NCBI GenBank assembly: GCA_002425705.1
Contig: DIMT01000033.1
Coordinates: 1 to 8,745 of the forward strand
Direction: 5' to 3'
From: Firmicutes bacterium UBA5559
GTDB taxonomy: Bacteria; Bacillota; Clostridia; Peptostreptococcales; Anaerovoracaceae
DNA: 8,745 bases
In this document: positions 1 to 7,133 of the stretch, one piece after another
How the letters are laid out: each line of letters begins with the position of its first letter
Position numbering within the stretch: the first letter of the stretch is position 1
Notes under the pieces: generated by a model
What the model saw: the letters and a program-made list of their open reading frames with translations, nothing else
Told to the model about the DNA's origin: nothing
The model's database searches: none
Position numbers and translations under genes: made by a program

Positions 1-2
1 CC

Positions 3-1427
3 CAATATTATTACGATAATTTCTCAGATATCCATGAGCGACTTCAGACCTACAAGCGACTGGCTGAACTGCCATTTGATTCCGATCGAAAGATGATGAG
101 CACCGTTCACGATGTGGATGGAAAGATCGTTATGGTTTCCAAGGGGGCTGTGGATGTGATGCTGGACCGGATCAGCCACGTATTTGACAATGAAGAGACA
201 CGGCCTGTCACTCCGGAAGACCTGGAAAAGATCCGCCTGGCTAATGAAGAGTTTTCCCACCGGGGACTCCGGGTTCTGGCCTTTGCCAGAAGACAGCTGG
301 ACAGCTGCAGCGTCAGCCTGGAAAGTGAGCAGAATTTTACCTTCATCGGGTTGATTGCCATGATCGATCCTCCCCGGGTTGAATCAGCTCCTGCTGTGCG
401 GGACTGCCGGATTGCCGGTATTAAGCCCATCATGATTACCGGGGACCATAAAATTACTGCTTCCGCTATTGCCCGGGAAATCGGCATACTGGAAGAGGGA
501 GACCTGGCCATCACTGGTCTGGAACTCAATAAAATGTCCGATGAAGAGCTGGCAGAGCAACTTCCCCATATTTCGGTTTATGCCCGGGTTTCTCCGGAAC
601 ACAAGATTCGAATCGTGGAAATGTGGCAGCGGCTTGGCAATATCGTAGCCATGACCGGAGACGGGGTCAACGATGCCCCAGCCCTGAAAAAGGCGGATAT
701 CGGCATTGCCATGGGGATCACCGGTACGGCTGTTTCCAAGGATGCCGCGGCTATGGTCCTGACCGACGATAATTTTGCCACCATCATCAAATCGGTGGCT
801 AATGGTCGGAATATTTATAACAATATCCGGAATTCCATCAAGTTCCTGCTTTCCGGCAACACCTCCGGTATCCTGGCTGTGTTGTATACCTCCATATTGG
901 CACTGCCCATGCCCTTCATGGCGGTGCACCTGCTGTTCATCAACCTGCTGACCGACAGCCTGCCGGCCATTGCCATTGCTATGGAGAAACCCCATAAAAA
1001 CCTGCTGAAGGAAAAACCCAGGGCCAGCAGCGAGTCCATCCTGACAAAAGATTTTCTGTTGGAAGTAGGAATACAAGGAGCATTGATCGGCATATTCACT
1101 TTGGTGGCTTATTATGCAGGCTTGGAGATCAGTGCCGGTGTGGCCAGTACCATGGCTTTTGCCACCCTCTGCTGGGGCCGTTTGTGGCATGGTTTCAATT
1201 CCAGGGGAAAGAGCTCCATCTTCCAATTGGGCTTCCTTTCGAATAAATACAGCATCGGTGCCTTCCTTTTAGGAACGATGCTGCTGGCTTTAGTTATGAT
1301 CGTACCGCCCATGCAGAATCTTTTCGAAGTGACTCCCCTGAGCATGGAAAACCTGGCAGTAGTGGCCGTCTGTGCGCTTTCGCCCACCATTATCATACAG
1401 CTTTTCCGGTTGGCAACCCATCGCTGA
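3..1427 (+). CDS. Calcium-transporting P-type ATPase (type II), C-terminal part; 5' end outside window
   Basis: This is the C-terminal 474 residues of a cation pump that uses ATP to export Ca2+, or a related divalent cation, across the cytoplasmic membrane. The frame is open from the left edge. The ATG at 93 is internal, because residues 21-34 (LAELPFDSDRKMMS) are the conserved start of the nucleotide-binding region. Visible motifs are KGA at residues 47-49 (ATP binding), DPPR at 122-125, TGD at 146-148 and GDGVND at 219-224 (Mg2+ site of the P domain). The phosphorylated DKTGT, the M4 PEGLP segment and the actuator domain lie upstream and are not seen. M5-M10 follow from about residue 270. 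M6 keeps N314, T317 and D318, equivalent to SERCA N796/T799/D800. The position of SERCA Glu771 in M5 is Gly289, suggesting only one Ca2+ site. Family members are about 870-900 residues, so roughly half is present. The class is confident; Ca2+ as substrate is inferred from the family. Confidence 0.93.
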   Translation, partial: QYYYDNFSDIHERLQTYKRLAELPFDSDRKMMSTVHDVDGKIVMVSKGAVDVMLDRISHVFDNEETRPVTPEDLEKIRLANEEFSHRGLRVLAFARRQLDSCSVSLESEQNFTFIGLIAMIDPPRVESAPAVRDCRIAGIKPIMITGDHKITASAIAREIGILEEGDLAITGLELNKMSDEELAEQLPHISVYARVSPEHKIRIVEMWQRLGNIVAMTGDGVNDAPALKKADIGIAMGITGTAVSKDAAAMVLTDDNFATIIKSVANGRNIYNNIRNSIKFLLSGNTSGILAVLYTSILALPMPFMAVHLLFINLLTDSLPAIAIAMEKPHKNLLKEKPRASSESILTKDFLLEVGIQGALIGIFTLVAYYAGLEISAGVASTMAFATLCWGRLWHGFNSRGKSSIFQLGFLSNKYSIGAFLLGTMLLALVMIVPPMQNLFEVTPLSMENLAVVAVCALSPTIIIQLFRLATHR

Positions 1428-1434
1428 TCGACCG

Positions 1435-1470
1435 ACCTTGCATAGGGGATTCCCGACTGCAAGGTTTTTT
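1435..1470 (+). terminator. Rho-independent terminator of the P-type ATPase gene
   Basis: ACCTTGCA at 1435-1442 pairs with TGCAAGGT at 1458-1465. An inner GGG (1446-1448)/CCC (1452-1454) pairing is also possible, and the stem runs into six Ts at 1465-1470. It begins 8 bases after the ATPase stop codon. It isolates the ATPase transcript from carAB, which has its own promoter just downstream. Confidence 0.88.
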
Positions 1471-1491
1471 ATAGAATCGGGAAAGTTTTTT
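1450..1491 (+). terminator. Possible second, overlapping terminator hairpin
   Basis: TTCCCGA at 1450-1456 pairs exactly with TCGGGAA at 1477-1483 around a 20-base loop, followed by a T-run at 1486-1491. Its left arm lies in the loop of the hairpin at 1435-1465 and its loop contains that hairpin's right arm, so the two folds compete. It may be a back-up terminator; the long loop makes it weaker than the first. Confidence 0.4.
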
Positions 1492-1508
1492 ATGAATTTT
1501 ATTGCATA
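1491..1508 (+). promoter_or_regulatory. Candidate ARG box (ArgR/AhrC operator) over the carA -35
   Basis: TATGAATTTTATTGCATA matches the bacterial ARG-box pattern (wNTGAAT-w4-ATTCANw) at 8 of its 10 fixed positions. The left half TGAAT is complete. The right-half G agrees with the B. subtilis AhrC consensus, where that position is T or G. It covers the -35 element at 1502-1507, a position suited to repression. A weaker partial copy (6 of 10) lies at 1513-1530, whereas E. coli carAB and other arg promoters have tandem boxes. The region is AT-rich, so a chance match is possible. Confidence 0.35.
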
Positions 1509-1530
1509 AATATATGAAATTATGTATAAT
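1502..1530 (+). promoter_or_regulatory. Sigma-A type promoter of carAB
   Basis: TTGCAT at 1502-1507 (four of six consensus bases), then a 17-base spacer and an exact TATAAT at 1525-1530. The expected transcription start is near 1537, leaving only about 34 bases of leader before the carA ATG. That is too short for a PyrR attenuator or a T-box, so control would have to act at initiation. Confidence 0.8.
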
Positions 1531-1558
1531 TATTAAAGATAAAGCTTAGAAGGATTTG

Positions 1559-1565
1559 AAGGAGA
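1559..1565 (+). promoter_or_regulatory. Ribosome binding site that fixes the carA start
   Basis: AAGGAGA lies 5 bases upstream of the ATG at 1571 and downstream of the alternative TTG codon at 1556. It therefore supports the ATG as the true start. Confidence 0.85.
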
Positions 1566-1570
1566 GAACC

Positions 1571-2644
1571 ATGGAAGGATTACTTTATTTAGAAGACGGC
1601 ACTTTTTTCGCCGGAAAGGGCTTTGGCAGCTGTTCCACCCGGGTGGGAGAGCTGGTCTTCAACACATCAATGACCGGATATCAGGAGGTGTTGACGGATC
1701 CCTCTTATAACGGTCAGATCATCAATATGACCTATCCCTTGATTGGAAATTATGGGGTCAGCATCGGAGACAATGAGTCTGCCAGTATTCATGCCTTCGG
1801 ATTGGTGGCGAAGGATGTGTGTTTCCGTCCCTCCAATCATATGAGCGTGAAAAATATCCATCAGTGGCTGGAGGAAAACAATATACCCGGAGTATGGGAT
1901 TTGGATACCAGAAAGATTACAAAAAAAATCCGGAAAGAGGGGACCATCAAGTGCGTCATCAGCACAGAGGGAATTTCTCTGGAAGAAGCCAAGGCTCTTT
2001 GCGACAGGACAGAGCTGAGGGGAGATTATATGAAGACCACCGGAACGGATCATTATATCCACCAGCCTGGCAAGGGCAAGAAGGTGGCTGTACTGGATTT
2101 TGGCGTCAAGCAGAACATCCTTCGGCATCTGAACAAGCTGGGATGCGATCTCCACATTTTTCCCTACGGAACGAAAGCGGAAGAAATCATGGCCATTCAG
2201 CCCGACGGACTTTTCCTCACCAACGGCCCGGGAAATCCGGAGGAAGCGGTGGAAGCCATCGGAGAAATTAAAAAGTTGTTGGACCTGCTTCCCATCTTCG
2301 GCATCTGTATGGGCCACCAACTGCTGGCCCTGGCTGCAGGTGGTCAGACCTATAAACTGAAATACGGTCATCGGGGAGGAAACCATGGGGTCTATGACAA
2401 AGACACGGATCGATCCCACATTACCTCCCAGAATCATGGCTATGCGGTGAAGGCAGAGAGCGTGTTGCTCAAAGGAATGGAAATCACCCACCTGAACCTG
2501 AACGACGGAACCGTTGAAGGGATGCGGCACCGAAGCCTGCCGGTCTTTTCTGTCCAGTACCACCCGGAAGCAGCCCCGGGACCAGCGGACAACGCCTATT
2601 TATTTGATCGATTTATCCAGTTGATGGAAGGGAGCAACCAGTAA
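1571..2644 (+). CDS. carA: Carbamoyl-phosphate synthetase small (glutaminase) subunit
   Basis: CarA hydrolyses glutamine and channels the ammonia to CarB, giving carbamoyl phosphate for arginine and pyrimidine synthesis. The 357-residue product matches the usual length of about 360. The N-terminal half (residues 1 to about 130, opening MEGLLYLEDGTFFAGKGFGS) is the CPSase small-chain domain. The C-terminal half is a class I glutamine amidotransferase with nucleophile Cys246 in GICMGHQ and the other triad members His331 and Glu333 in QYHPEAAPGP. I chose ATG 1571 over the in-frame TTG at 1556. The ribosome binding site AAGGAGA (1559-1565) would lie inside a protein starting at TTG, but it sits 5 bases before the ATG, and the ATG start fits the family. 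It is the first gene of a two-gene operon, its stop codon sharing one base with the carB start. The arginine paralogue versus pyrimidine paralogue question cannot be settled from CarA alone. Confidence 0.97.
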   Translation: MEGLLYLEDGTFFAGKGFGSCSTRVGELVFNTSMTGYQEVLTDPSYNGQIINMTYPLIGNYGVSIGDNESASIHAFGLVAKDVCFRPSNHMSVKNIHQWLEENNIPGVWDLDTRKITKKIRKEGTIKCVISTEGISLEEAKALCDRTELRGDYMKTTGTDHYIHQPGKGKKVAVLDFGVKQNILRHLNKLGCDLHIFPYGTKAEEIMAIQPDGLFLTNGPGNPEEAVEAIGEIKKLLDLLPIFGICMGHQLLALAAGGQTYKLKYGHRGGNHGVYDKDTDRSHITSQNHGYAVKAESVLLKGMEITHLNLNDGTVEGMRHRSLPVFSVQYHPEAAPGPADNAYLFDRFIQLMEGSNQ

Positions 2645-5600
2645 TGCCAAAACGAAATGATATAAAAAAAGTCCTGATCATCGGCTCCGGCCCCATCATC
2701 ATCGGCCAGGCTGCTGAGTTCGATTATGCAGGAACTCAGGCCTGCAAAGCCATTAAAGAAGAAGGAATCGAAACGATTCTGGTAAACAGCAATCCGGCCA
2801 CTATCATGACGGATAAAGGGATTGCCGATAAAGTATACATGGAGCCTCTGACGGAGGAAGCCCTGACCCAGATCCTGGAAAAGGAGCGGCCTGACGGTAT
2901 TCTGGCTGGTTTTGGGGGACAGACAGCCCTGAACCTGGCCATGCAGCTGGATGAAAAAGGAATTTTATCCAATCTGGGGGTAGAACTGCTGGGAGTCAAC
3001 AAGGATAGCATTAAAAAGGCAGAAGACCGGGATGAGTTCAAACAGCTGATGCAGAAAATCGGCGAACCCATTCCCCCCAGCATCATCGCTACTACCCTGC
3101 AGGAGTGCCGGGATTTCGTGGAAAAAGAAGGCTTCCCTGTCATCATCAGACCCGCCTATACCCTGGGGGGTACTGGCGGCGGCATCGCCACCAATGCTAA
3201 AGAACTGGAGATGATCAGCAAAAAAGGGATGGAAAGCAGCAGCATCGGCCAGATTCTGCTGGAAAAATCGGTTGCCGGCTGGAAGGAAATCGAATTCGAG
3301 GTGATGAGGGACCGGAAGGACAACTGCATCATCATCTGCAGCATGGAAAATCTGGATCCGGTTGGGGTACACACGGGTGACAGCATTGTCGTTGCTCCGG
3401 TGCAGACCCTTCGGGACGTGGAATACCAGATGCTGCGAAATGCCGCCTTGAAAATTATCCGAAGCTTGAACATTGAAGGGGGATGCAACATTCAGTATGC
3501 CCTGGATCCCCACTCCATGGACTATATCGTCATTGAAGTCAATCCCCGGGTCAGCCGTTCCTCCGCGCTGGCTTCCAAAGCGGCCGGTTACCCCATTGCC
3601 AAAATCGCGGCCAAAATCGCCATCGGCTTCAGCCTGGATGAACTGAATAATTATGTGACTAAAACCACCAGCGCCTGCTTTGAGCCGACCATCGACTATT
3701 GCGTGGTCAAGTTCCCCAAATGGCCCTTTGATAAGTTCCGTACCGCTTCCAGAAAGCTGGGAACTCAGATGAAGGCCACCGGTGAGGTCATGTCCATCGA
3801 CCGAACCTTCGAAAGTGCCCTGCTGAAGGCCGTTACTTCCCTGGAGGTCAAGTGCGACGGACTGAGGGTTCCCTATGTGACCGGTCTGACGACGGAAAAG
3901 CTGATGAAGAAGATTGAAGACTGTGACGATGAACGGATCTTCTGTCTGGCAGAGGCCATGAGAAGGGGAAAAACGGTGGAAGAACTCAATCGGATGACCC
4001 AGATCGACCCCTGGTTCCTGGATAAGCTGATGGGCATTGTGGAGATGGAGAATGAGCTGAAAACCCGGGAAATCGATGCCGAATTCCTGGCAGAAGTTGA
4101 AAAGCGAGGCTTCACAGACAGTGAGATTCTGGCCCTTTCCGGCATGCCCAGGGAGGCTCTTCAGGATATGCGTATCTATCATGATATATTTCCTGTCTAC
4201 AAGGTGGTGGACACCTGCGGCGGAGAATTTGATGCAGCGACCCCCTACTACTATTCCTGCTTTGACAGCGAGGACGAAAGCGTAGTCACCGATAAAAAAA
4301 AGATTCTGGTGGTGGGTTCCGGTCCCATCCGAATCGGCCAGGGCATCGAATTCGACTACTGCTGCGTTCAGGGGGTTTGGGCTATCAAAGAATTGGGTTA
4401 TGAAGCCATCATCATCAACAACAACCCGGAAACGGTGAGCACGGATTTCGACACCTCGGATAAACTGTATTTTGAAGCTCTCCACATCGACGACGTGATG
4501 AACGTGGTCAAGAAAGAACGGCCCCAGGGAGTCATCCTCCAGTTCGGTGGACAAACCTCCCTGAATCTGGCAGACAAACTCAGTGGAAGAAGCATCAAAA
4601 TTCTGGGAACCTCCAATAAATACATCGATATTGCAGAAGATCGGGAGAAGTTCATTGCCCTTTTAGAAGAGCTGCAGATTCCTTATCCTGCCGGTACGGC
4701 CGTCACCAATGAAGAAGAAGCCTTTAATGCTGTTGAAATACTGGGATATCCGGTGGTGGTAAGGCCCTCCTTCGTTATTGGAGGCCGGGGCATGCAGGTG
4801 GTCTATGAAGACGATGAACTGAAAAAATATCTGAAGGAAGCGGTGGCCATATCCACGGATCATCCCATCCTCATCGATAAATACATCGAAGGTCAGGAAA
4901 TCGAGATTGATGCCATCGGAGACGGAGAGGAAATCCTGATTCCCGGCATTATGGAACACATCGAACGGACCGGAGTCCATTCCGGAGACAGTATTTCTGT
5001 CTACCCGCCCTTCCGGGTTTCCAAAGGGCTGGAGGCTCAGTTGGTGGACTACACCGAGAGGATTGCCAAAGCCCTCCACATTGTTGGACTGGTCAACATC
5101 CAGTATGCCTGGGACGGAGAAAAGCTCTATGTCATCGAAGTAAATCCCCGGGCTTCCCGAACGGTTCCCATATTAAGCAAGGTAACCCGGGTTCCCATGA
5201 TCAATCTGGCGGTTGCAGCCATGCTGGGTCAGAAGCTGAAAGATTTGGGATACGGAACCGGATTGTACCCGGCTGCAGATAAATATTCCGTTAAAGTTCC
5301 CGTCTTCTCCAGTGCCAAGCTGACGGATGTGGACGTGGCTCTGGGGCCGGAAATGCGGTCTACAGGAGAGGTTCTGGGTATTGACGAGGATCTGGACAAA
5401 GCCCTTTATAAGGGATTTCTGGCAGCCAACATGAAGATTCCCGCTTCCGGCGGAGTATTTGTAGCCCTTCGGGATTCGGAAAAGACAGAAAAGACAGCAG
5501 AAGTCATCCGGAAATATCAGGATGCCGGATTCACCCTCTACTCCTCGAAAGGCACGACGGCATTTCTTCACGAAAACGGAATCGAGGGCAGGATGATTTC

Positions 5601-5823
5601 CTTTGAGAAGGCAAGAGAGATGGTTGGAGATGGAATCGACTGTGTTATCAATGTTCCCCGGGTAGGAAACATTCGGGAAAGCGACGGATTCGCCACCCGA
5701 AGAAAAGCCATCGAATGGGGAGTTCCGGTGCTGACCTGCATGGACACAGCCGATGCCTTTATGACAGCCATCCGGTTGAAGCAGGCCGGAACGGTGCTGG
5801 ACTATAAGCAATTGGAACTATAA
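2644..5823 (+). CDS. carB: Carbamoyl-phosphate synthetase large subunit
   Basis: CarB combines bicarbonate, ammonia from CarA and two ATP into carbamoyl phosphate. The protein has 1059 residues (E. coli 1073). Domains in order: first pre-ATP-grasp plus ATP-grasp (about 1-400; EVNPR at 298-302), an oligomerisation region (about 400-545), a second pre-ATP-grasp opening at KKILVVGSGPIRIGQG near 552, a second ATP-grasp (EVNPR at 832-836), and a C-terminal MGS-like allosteric domain from about 934. Both metal/ATP-binding Glu-x-Asn pairs are intact (E298/N300 and E832/N834), so both phosphorylation sites should work. The allosteric domain departs from E. coli at UMP contacts: Ser968 for Thr974, Phe987 for Lys993, and Pro1005 for Thr1017. 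The start codon overlaps the carA stop (TAATG), with AAGGGAG at 2628-2634 as ribosome binding site, which points to translational coupling. No pyr or arg genes adjoin it in this window. Confidence 0.97.
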   Translation: MPKRNDIKKVLIIGSGPIIIGQAAEFDYAGTQACKAIKEEGIETILVNSNPATIMTDKGIADKVYMEPLTEEALTQILEKERPDGILAGFGGQTALNLAMQLDEKGILSNLGVELLGVNKDSIKKAEDRDEFKQLMQKIGEPIPPSIIATTLQECRDFVEKEGFPVIIRPAYTLGGTGGGIATNAKELEMISKKGMESSSIGQILLEKSVAGWKEIEFEVMRDRKDNCIIICSMENLDPVGVHTGDSIVVAPVQTLRDVEYQMLRNAALKIIRSLNIEGGCNIQYALDPHSMDYIVIEVNPRVSRSSALASKAAGYPIAKIAAKIAIGFSLDELNNYVTKTTSACFEPTIDYCVVKFPKWPFDKFRTASRKLGTQMKATGEVMSIDRTFESALLKAVTSLEVKCDGLRVPYVTGLTTEKLMKKIEDCDDERIFCLAEAMRRGKTVEELNRMTQIDPWFLDKLMGIVEMENELKTREIDAEFLAEVEKRGFTDSEILALSGMPREALQDMRIYHDIFPVYKVVDTCGGEFDAATPYYYSCFDSEDESVVTDKKKILVVGSGPIRIGQGIEFDYCCVQGVWAIKELGYEAIIINNNPETVSTDFDTSDKLYFEALHIDDVMNVVKKERPQGVILQFGGQTSLNLADKLSGRSIKILGTSNKYIDIAEDREKFIALLEELQIPYPAGTAVTNEEEAFNAVEILGYPVVVRPSFVIGGRGMQVVYEDDELKKYLKEAVAISTDHPILIDKYIEGQEIEIDAIGDGEEILIPGIMEHIERTGVHSGDSISVYPPFRVSKGLEAQLVDYTERIAKALHIVGLVNIQYAWDGEKLYVIEVNPRASRTVPILSKVTRVPMINLAVAAMLGQKLKDLGYGTGLYPAADKYSVKVPVFSSAKLTDVDVALGPEMRSTGEVLGIDEDLDKALYKGFLAANMKIPASGGVFVALRDSEKTEKTAEVIRKYQDAGFTLYSSKGTTAFLHENGIEGRMISFEKAREMVGDGIDCVINVPRVGNIRESDGFATRRKAIEWGVPVLTCMDTADAFMTAIRLKQAGTVLDYKQLEL

Positions 5824-5839
5824 AATATTGTAAAATATA

Positions 5840-5870
5840 AAGAGCTGGACTCCTAAGGAATCCAGCTCTT
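5840..5870 (-). terminator. Hairpin in the convergent carB/AI-2E interval, probably terminating the minus-strand gene
   Basis: AAGAGCTGGA (5840-5849) and TCCAGCTCTT (5861-5870) form a perfect 10-bp stem. A further TCC/GGA pairing is possible in the loop. On the minus strand it is followed by TATATTTTA, a usable T-rich tail. On the plus strand the next bases are GGATGGAAG, so for carB it would act mainly as a 3'-end stabilising hairpin. Confidence 0.65.
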
Positions 5871-5881
5871 GGATGGAAGAT

Positions 5882-5902
5882 AAAAAGAGGAAACCTCTTT
5901 TC
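5882..5902. terminator. Symmetric A-tract/hairpin/T-tract, likely bidirectional terminator
   Basis: AAAAGAGG (5883-5890), loop AAA, CCTCTTTT (5894-5901) form an 8-bp hairpin. Its GC-bearing core is flanked by As on one side and Ts on the other, so it can terminate on either strand. It sits 60 bases after the carB stop and 12 bases beyond the AI-2E gene stop, as expected between convergent genes. Confidence 0.6.
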
Positions 5903-5913
5903 TGATTCAAGGA

Positions 5914-7086
5914 TCAGGGAGAGATTTCCTCTTTTTCCCGTTTGCCTACCCATTTCAGGATGAAGACCTGAAGGATTCCGGCTGTCGGCACGGCCAGAAT
6001 CATCCCCGGTATCCCGAAGAAGGATCCGGAAACAGCAACAGCCAGCAGAACGAAGAGGGGATGGAGCCCAGTGGTGGACCCCACGACTTTCGGGTAGATG
6101 ATATTGGCATCGATTTGCTGAATCCCAAAAAGGATGGCAACCGCCAGGATTCCGTGACCCAGGCCACCGGTGAAGGCTCCCACGATGAAGGCGGGGACCA
6201 TGCCCAGGAAGGGTCCGAAATAGGGGATGATGTTGGCAATGCCTGCAAAGGCGCCGATGAAAACGGCAAACTCCAGTCCCATGATGGATAAACCGATGGC
6301 AGAAAGAATCGCCACGATCAGGGCATCCAGAAGAGCACCTCGAATAAAGAGGGATACCACTCCGTTAACATCCTGGAGCGTGCCTCGAATCCTGTTTTCC
6401 GCCGGTGCCTTGAAGACCAGCCTCAGCCATCGGTTGAACAAGCCCAGGAAAAAGTCCTTATCCTTCAAGAGATAAATGCTGACCATGATGCCCAGCAGAG
6501 CGTTCAGGATGCTGCCGCCAACGGATCCAACAAACCCGATCAGGGCCGAGGTGCTGAAATGTTCGGTGATCCAGCGGATGATGGAATCAGCCAGGTTGTT
6601 GAGGGGCTCTGAAAGCCCGTCGATTTCCAGATTCCCAACCCAGGATTTGATGACGGTCTCGTATTCGGAGAGGTATCGGATCAGGGTATCCCACAAGCTG
6701 GAAAAACCGGAGAAGACAAACTTCCCAAGAATAAGGAAGGAGAAGGCATAAACGATGGCAATTATGGCTCCGAAAACCAGCAGGTAGGTCAGGAGAATGC
6801 TGAGCAGCCGGACTTTCGGAACAGAAACTTTCCGAAAAGGGCCGGACAGAACCCTTTTGCTGATCCACTCGGTCAGGGGATAGAGCAGATAGGCCAGGAA
6901 AAGCCCGATGAACAGTGGCGAAAATGCGGACAGAAGGCTTCCTCCCCAGTCGGATAGGGTCTGGAATACCTGCTGAAAGTTCCGGATGACAAAATAGAGG
7001 ATATAGAGGAGCGCTGCGGTAAAGGCGATGAAGATGCTGTACTTCATCAAGCTTTTATTTTGCAGCACATCGCGAATCTGGGACAT
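5914..7086 (-). CDS. AI-2E family transporter (UPF0118/YtvI-like membrane protein)
   Basis: This is a 390-residue integral membrane protein of the AI-2E exporter family. Characterised relatives export autoinducer-2 (E. coli TqsA) or act in Na+(Li+)/H+ exchange in some bacteria; the substrate here is unknown. Hydrophobic segments fall at about residues 17-34, 52-70, 95-122, 181-208 and 245-380. A long soluble stretch lies between, at about 125-180. The C-terminal half has family hallmarks: IIPYFGPFLG near 286-295, then QQIDANIIYPKVVG, TGLHPL and FGIPGMILAVP near 356-366. Two ATGs are candidates. The first (7090-7092) abuts the ribosome binding site AAAGGAG (7093-7099) with no spacing; the second (7084-7086) lies 6 bases away, so I chose it. 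The gene follows nhaC by 77 bases, with a strong hairpin between them and no obvious promoter, so it may depend on read-through. Its end converges on carB. Confidence 0.92.
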   Translation of the reverse strand: MSQIRDVLQNKSLMKYSIFIAFTAALLYILYFVIRNFQQVFQTLSDWGGSLLSAFSPLFIGLFLAYLLYPLTEWISKRVLSGPFRKVSVPKVRLLSILLTYLLVFGAIIAIVYAFSFLILGKFVFSGFSSLWDTLIRYLSEYETVIKSWVGNLEIDGLSEPLNNLADSIIRWITEHFSTSALIGFVGSVGGSILNALLGIMVSIYLLKDKDFFLGLFNRWLRLVFKAPAENRIRGTLQDVNGVVSLFIRGALLDALIVAILSAIGLSIMGLEFAVFIGAFAGIANIIPYFGPFLGMVPAFIVGAFTGGLGHGILAVAILFGIQQIDANIIYPKVVGSTTGLHPLFVLLAVAVSGSFFGIPGMILAVPTAGILQVFILKWVGKREKEEISP

Positions 7087-7092
7087 AGACAT

Positions 7093-7099
7093 CTCCTTT
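7093..7099 (-). promoter_or_regulatory. Ribosome binding site that decides the AI-2E gene start
   Basis: Read on the minus strand, AAAGGAG is followed directly by ATG TCT ATG. Only the second ATG (7084-7086) has workable spacing, 6 bases. The site begins 5 bases after the end of the hairpin at 7105-7132. Confidence 0.75.
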
Positions 7100-7104
7100 A
7101 GTAG

Positions 7105-7133
7105 AAAGGCGCCCTTCGAAAAGGGCGCCTTTT
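7105..7133 (-). terminator. Strong hairpin between nhaC and the AI-2E gene (terminator or leader attenuator)
   Basis: AAAGGCGCCCTT (7105-7116) and AAGGGCGCCTTT (7121-7132) form a perfect 12-bp GC-rich stem with a 4-base loop, read TTCG on the minus strand. It lies 31 bases after the nhaC stop. On the minus strand only three Ts (inside the stem) then CTACT follow, so termination may be incomplete. The AI-2E ribosome binding site begins 5 bases later. Confidence 0.75.

Noticed and set aside
384..1226. 280-codon minus-strand frame opposite the ATPase
   Set aside because: The plus-strand frame carries KGA, TGD and GDGVND motifs; the antisense product is Gly/His/Gln-rich with no domain.
93..1427. 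Independent short ATPase gene starting at ATG 93
   Set aside because: The frame is open to the window edge and the upstream residues (LAELPFDSDRK) are conserved in P-type ATPases, so the gene is cut by the window.
1556..1570. TTG at 1556 as the carA start
   Set aside because: The only good ribosome binding site (1559-1565) lies downstream of this codon, and the family N-terminus fits ATG 1571.
1428..1570. PyrR attenuator, T-box or other riboswitch in the carA leader
   Set aside because: The promoter at 1502-1530 leaves a leader of about 34 bases with no room for such elements. The hairpins at 1435-1491 lie upstream of the expected start.
1819..2271. 150-codon plus-strand frame inside carA
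   Set aside because: An alternate frame of carA; its Ser/Arg/Gly-rich composition is typical of a frame-shifted shadow.
1667..2563. 298-codon open frame on the minus strand inside carA
   Set aside because: Antisense to the conserved carA with its full catalytic triad; no initiation signal or family resemblance.
2965..4554. 529-codon open frame on the minus strand inside carB
   Set aside because: It lies fully antisense to an intact, conserved carB, has no ribosome binding site or recognisable domain, and its low-complexity composition is that of a codon-biased shadow frame.
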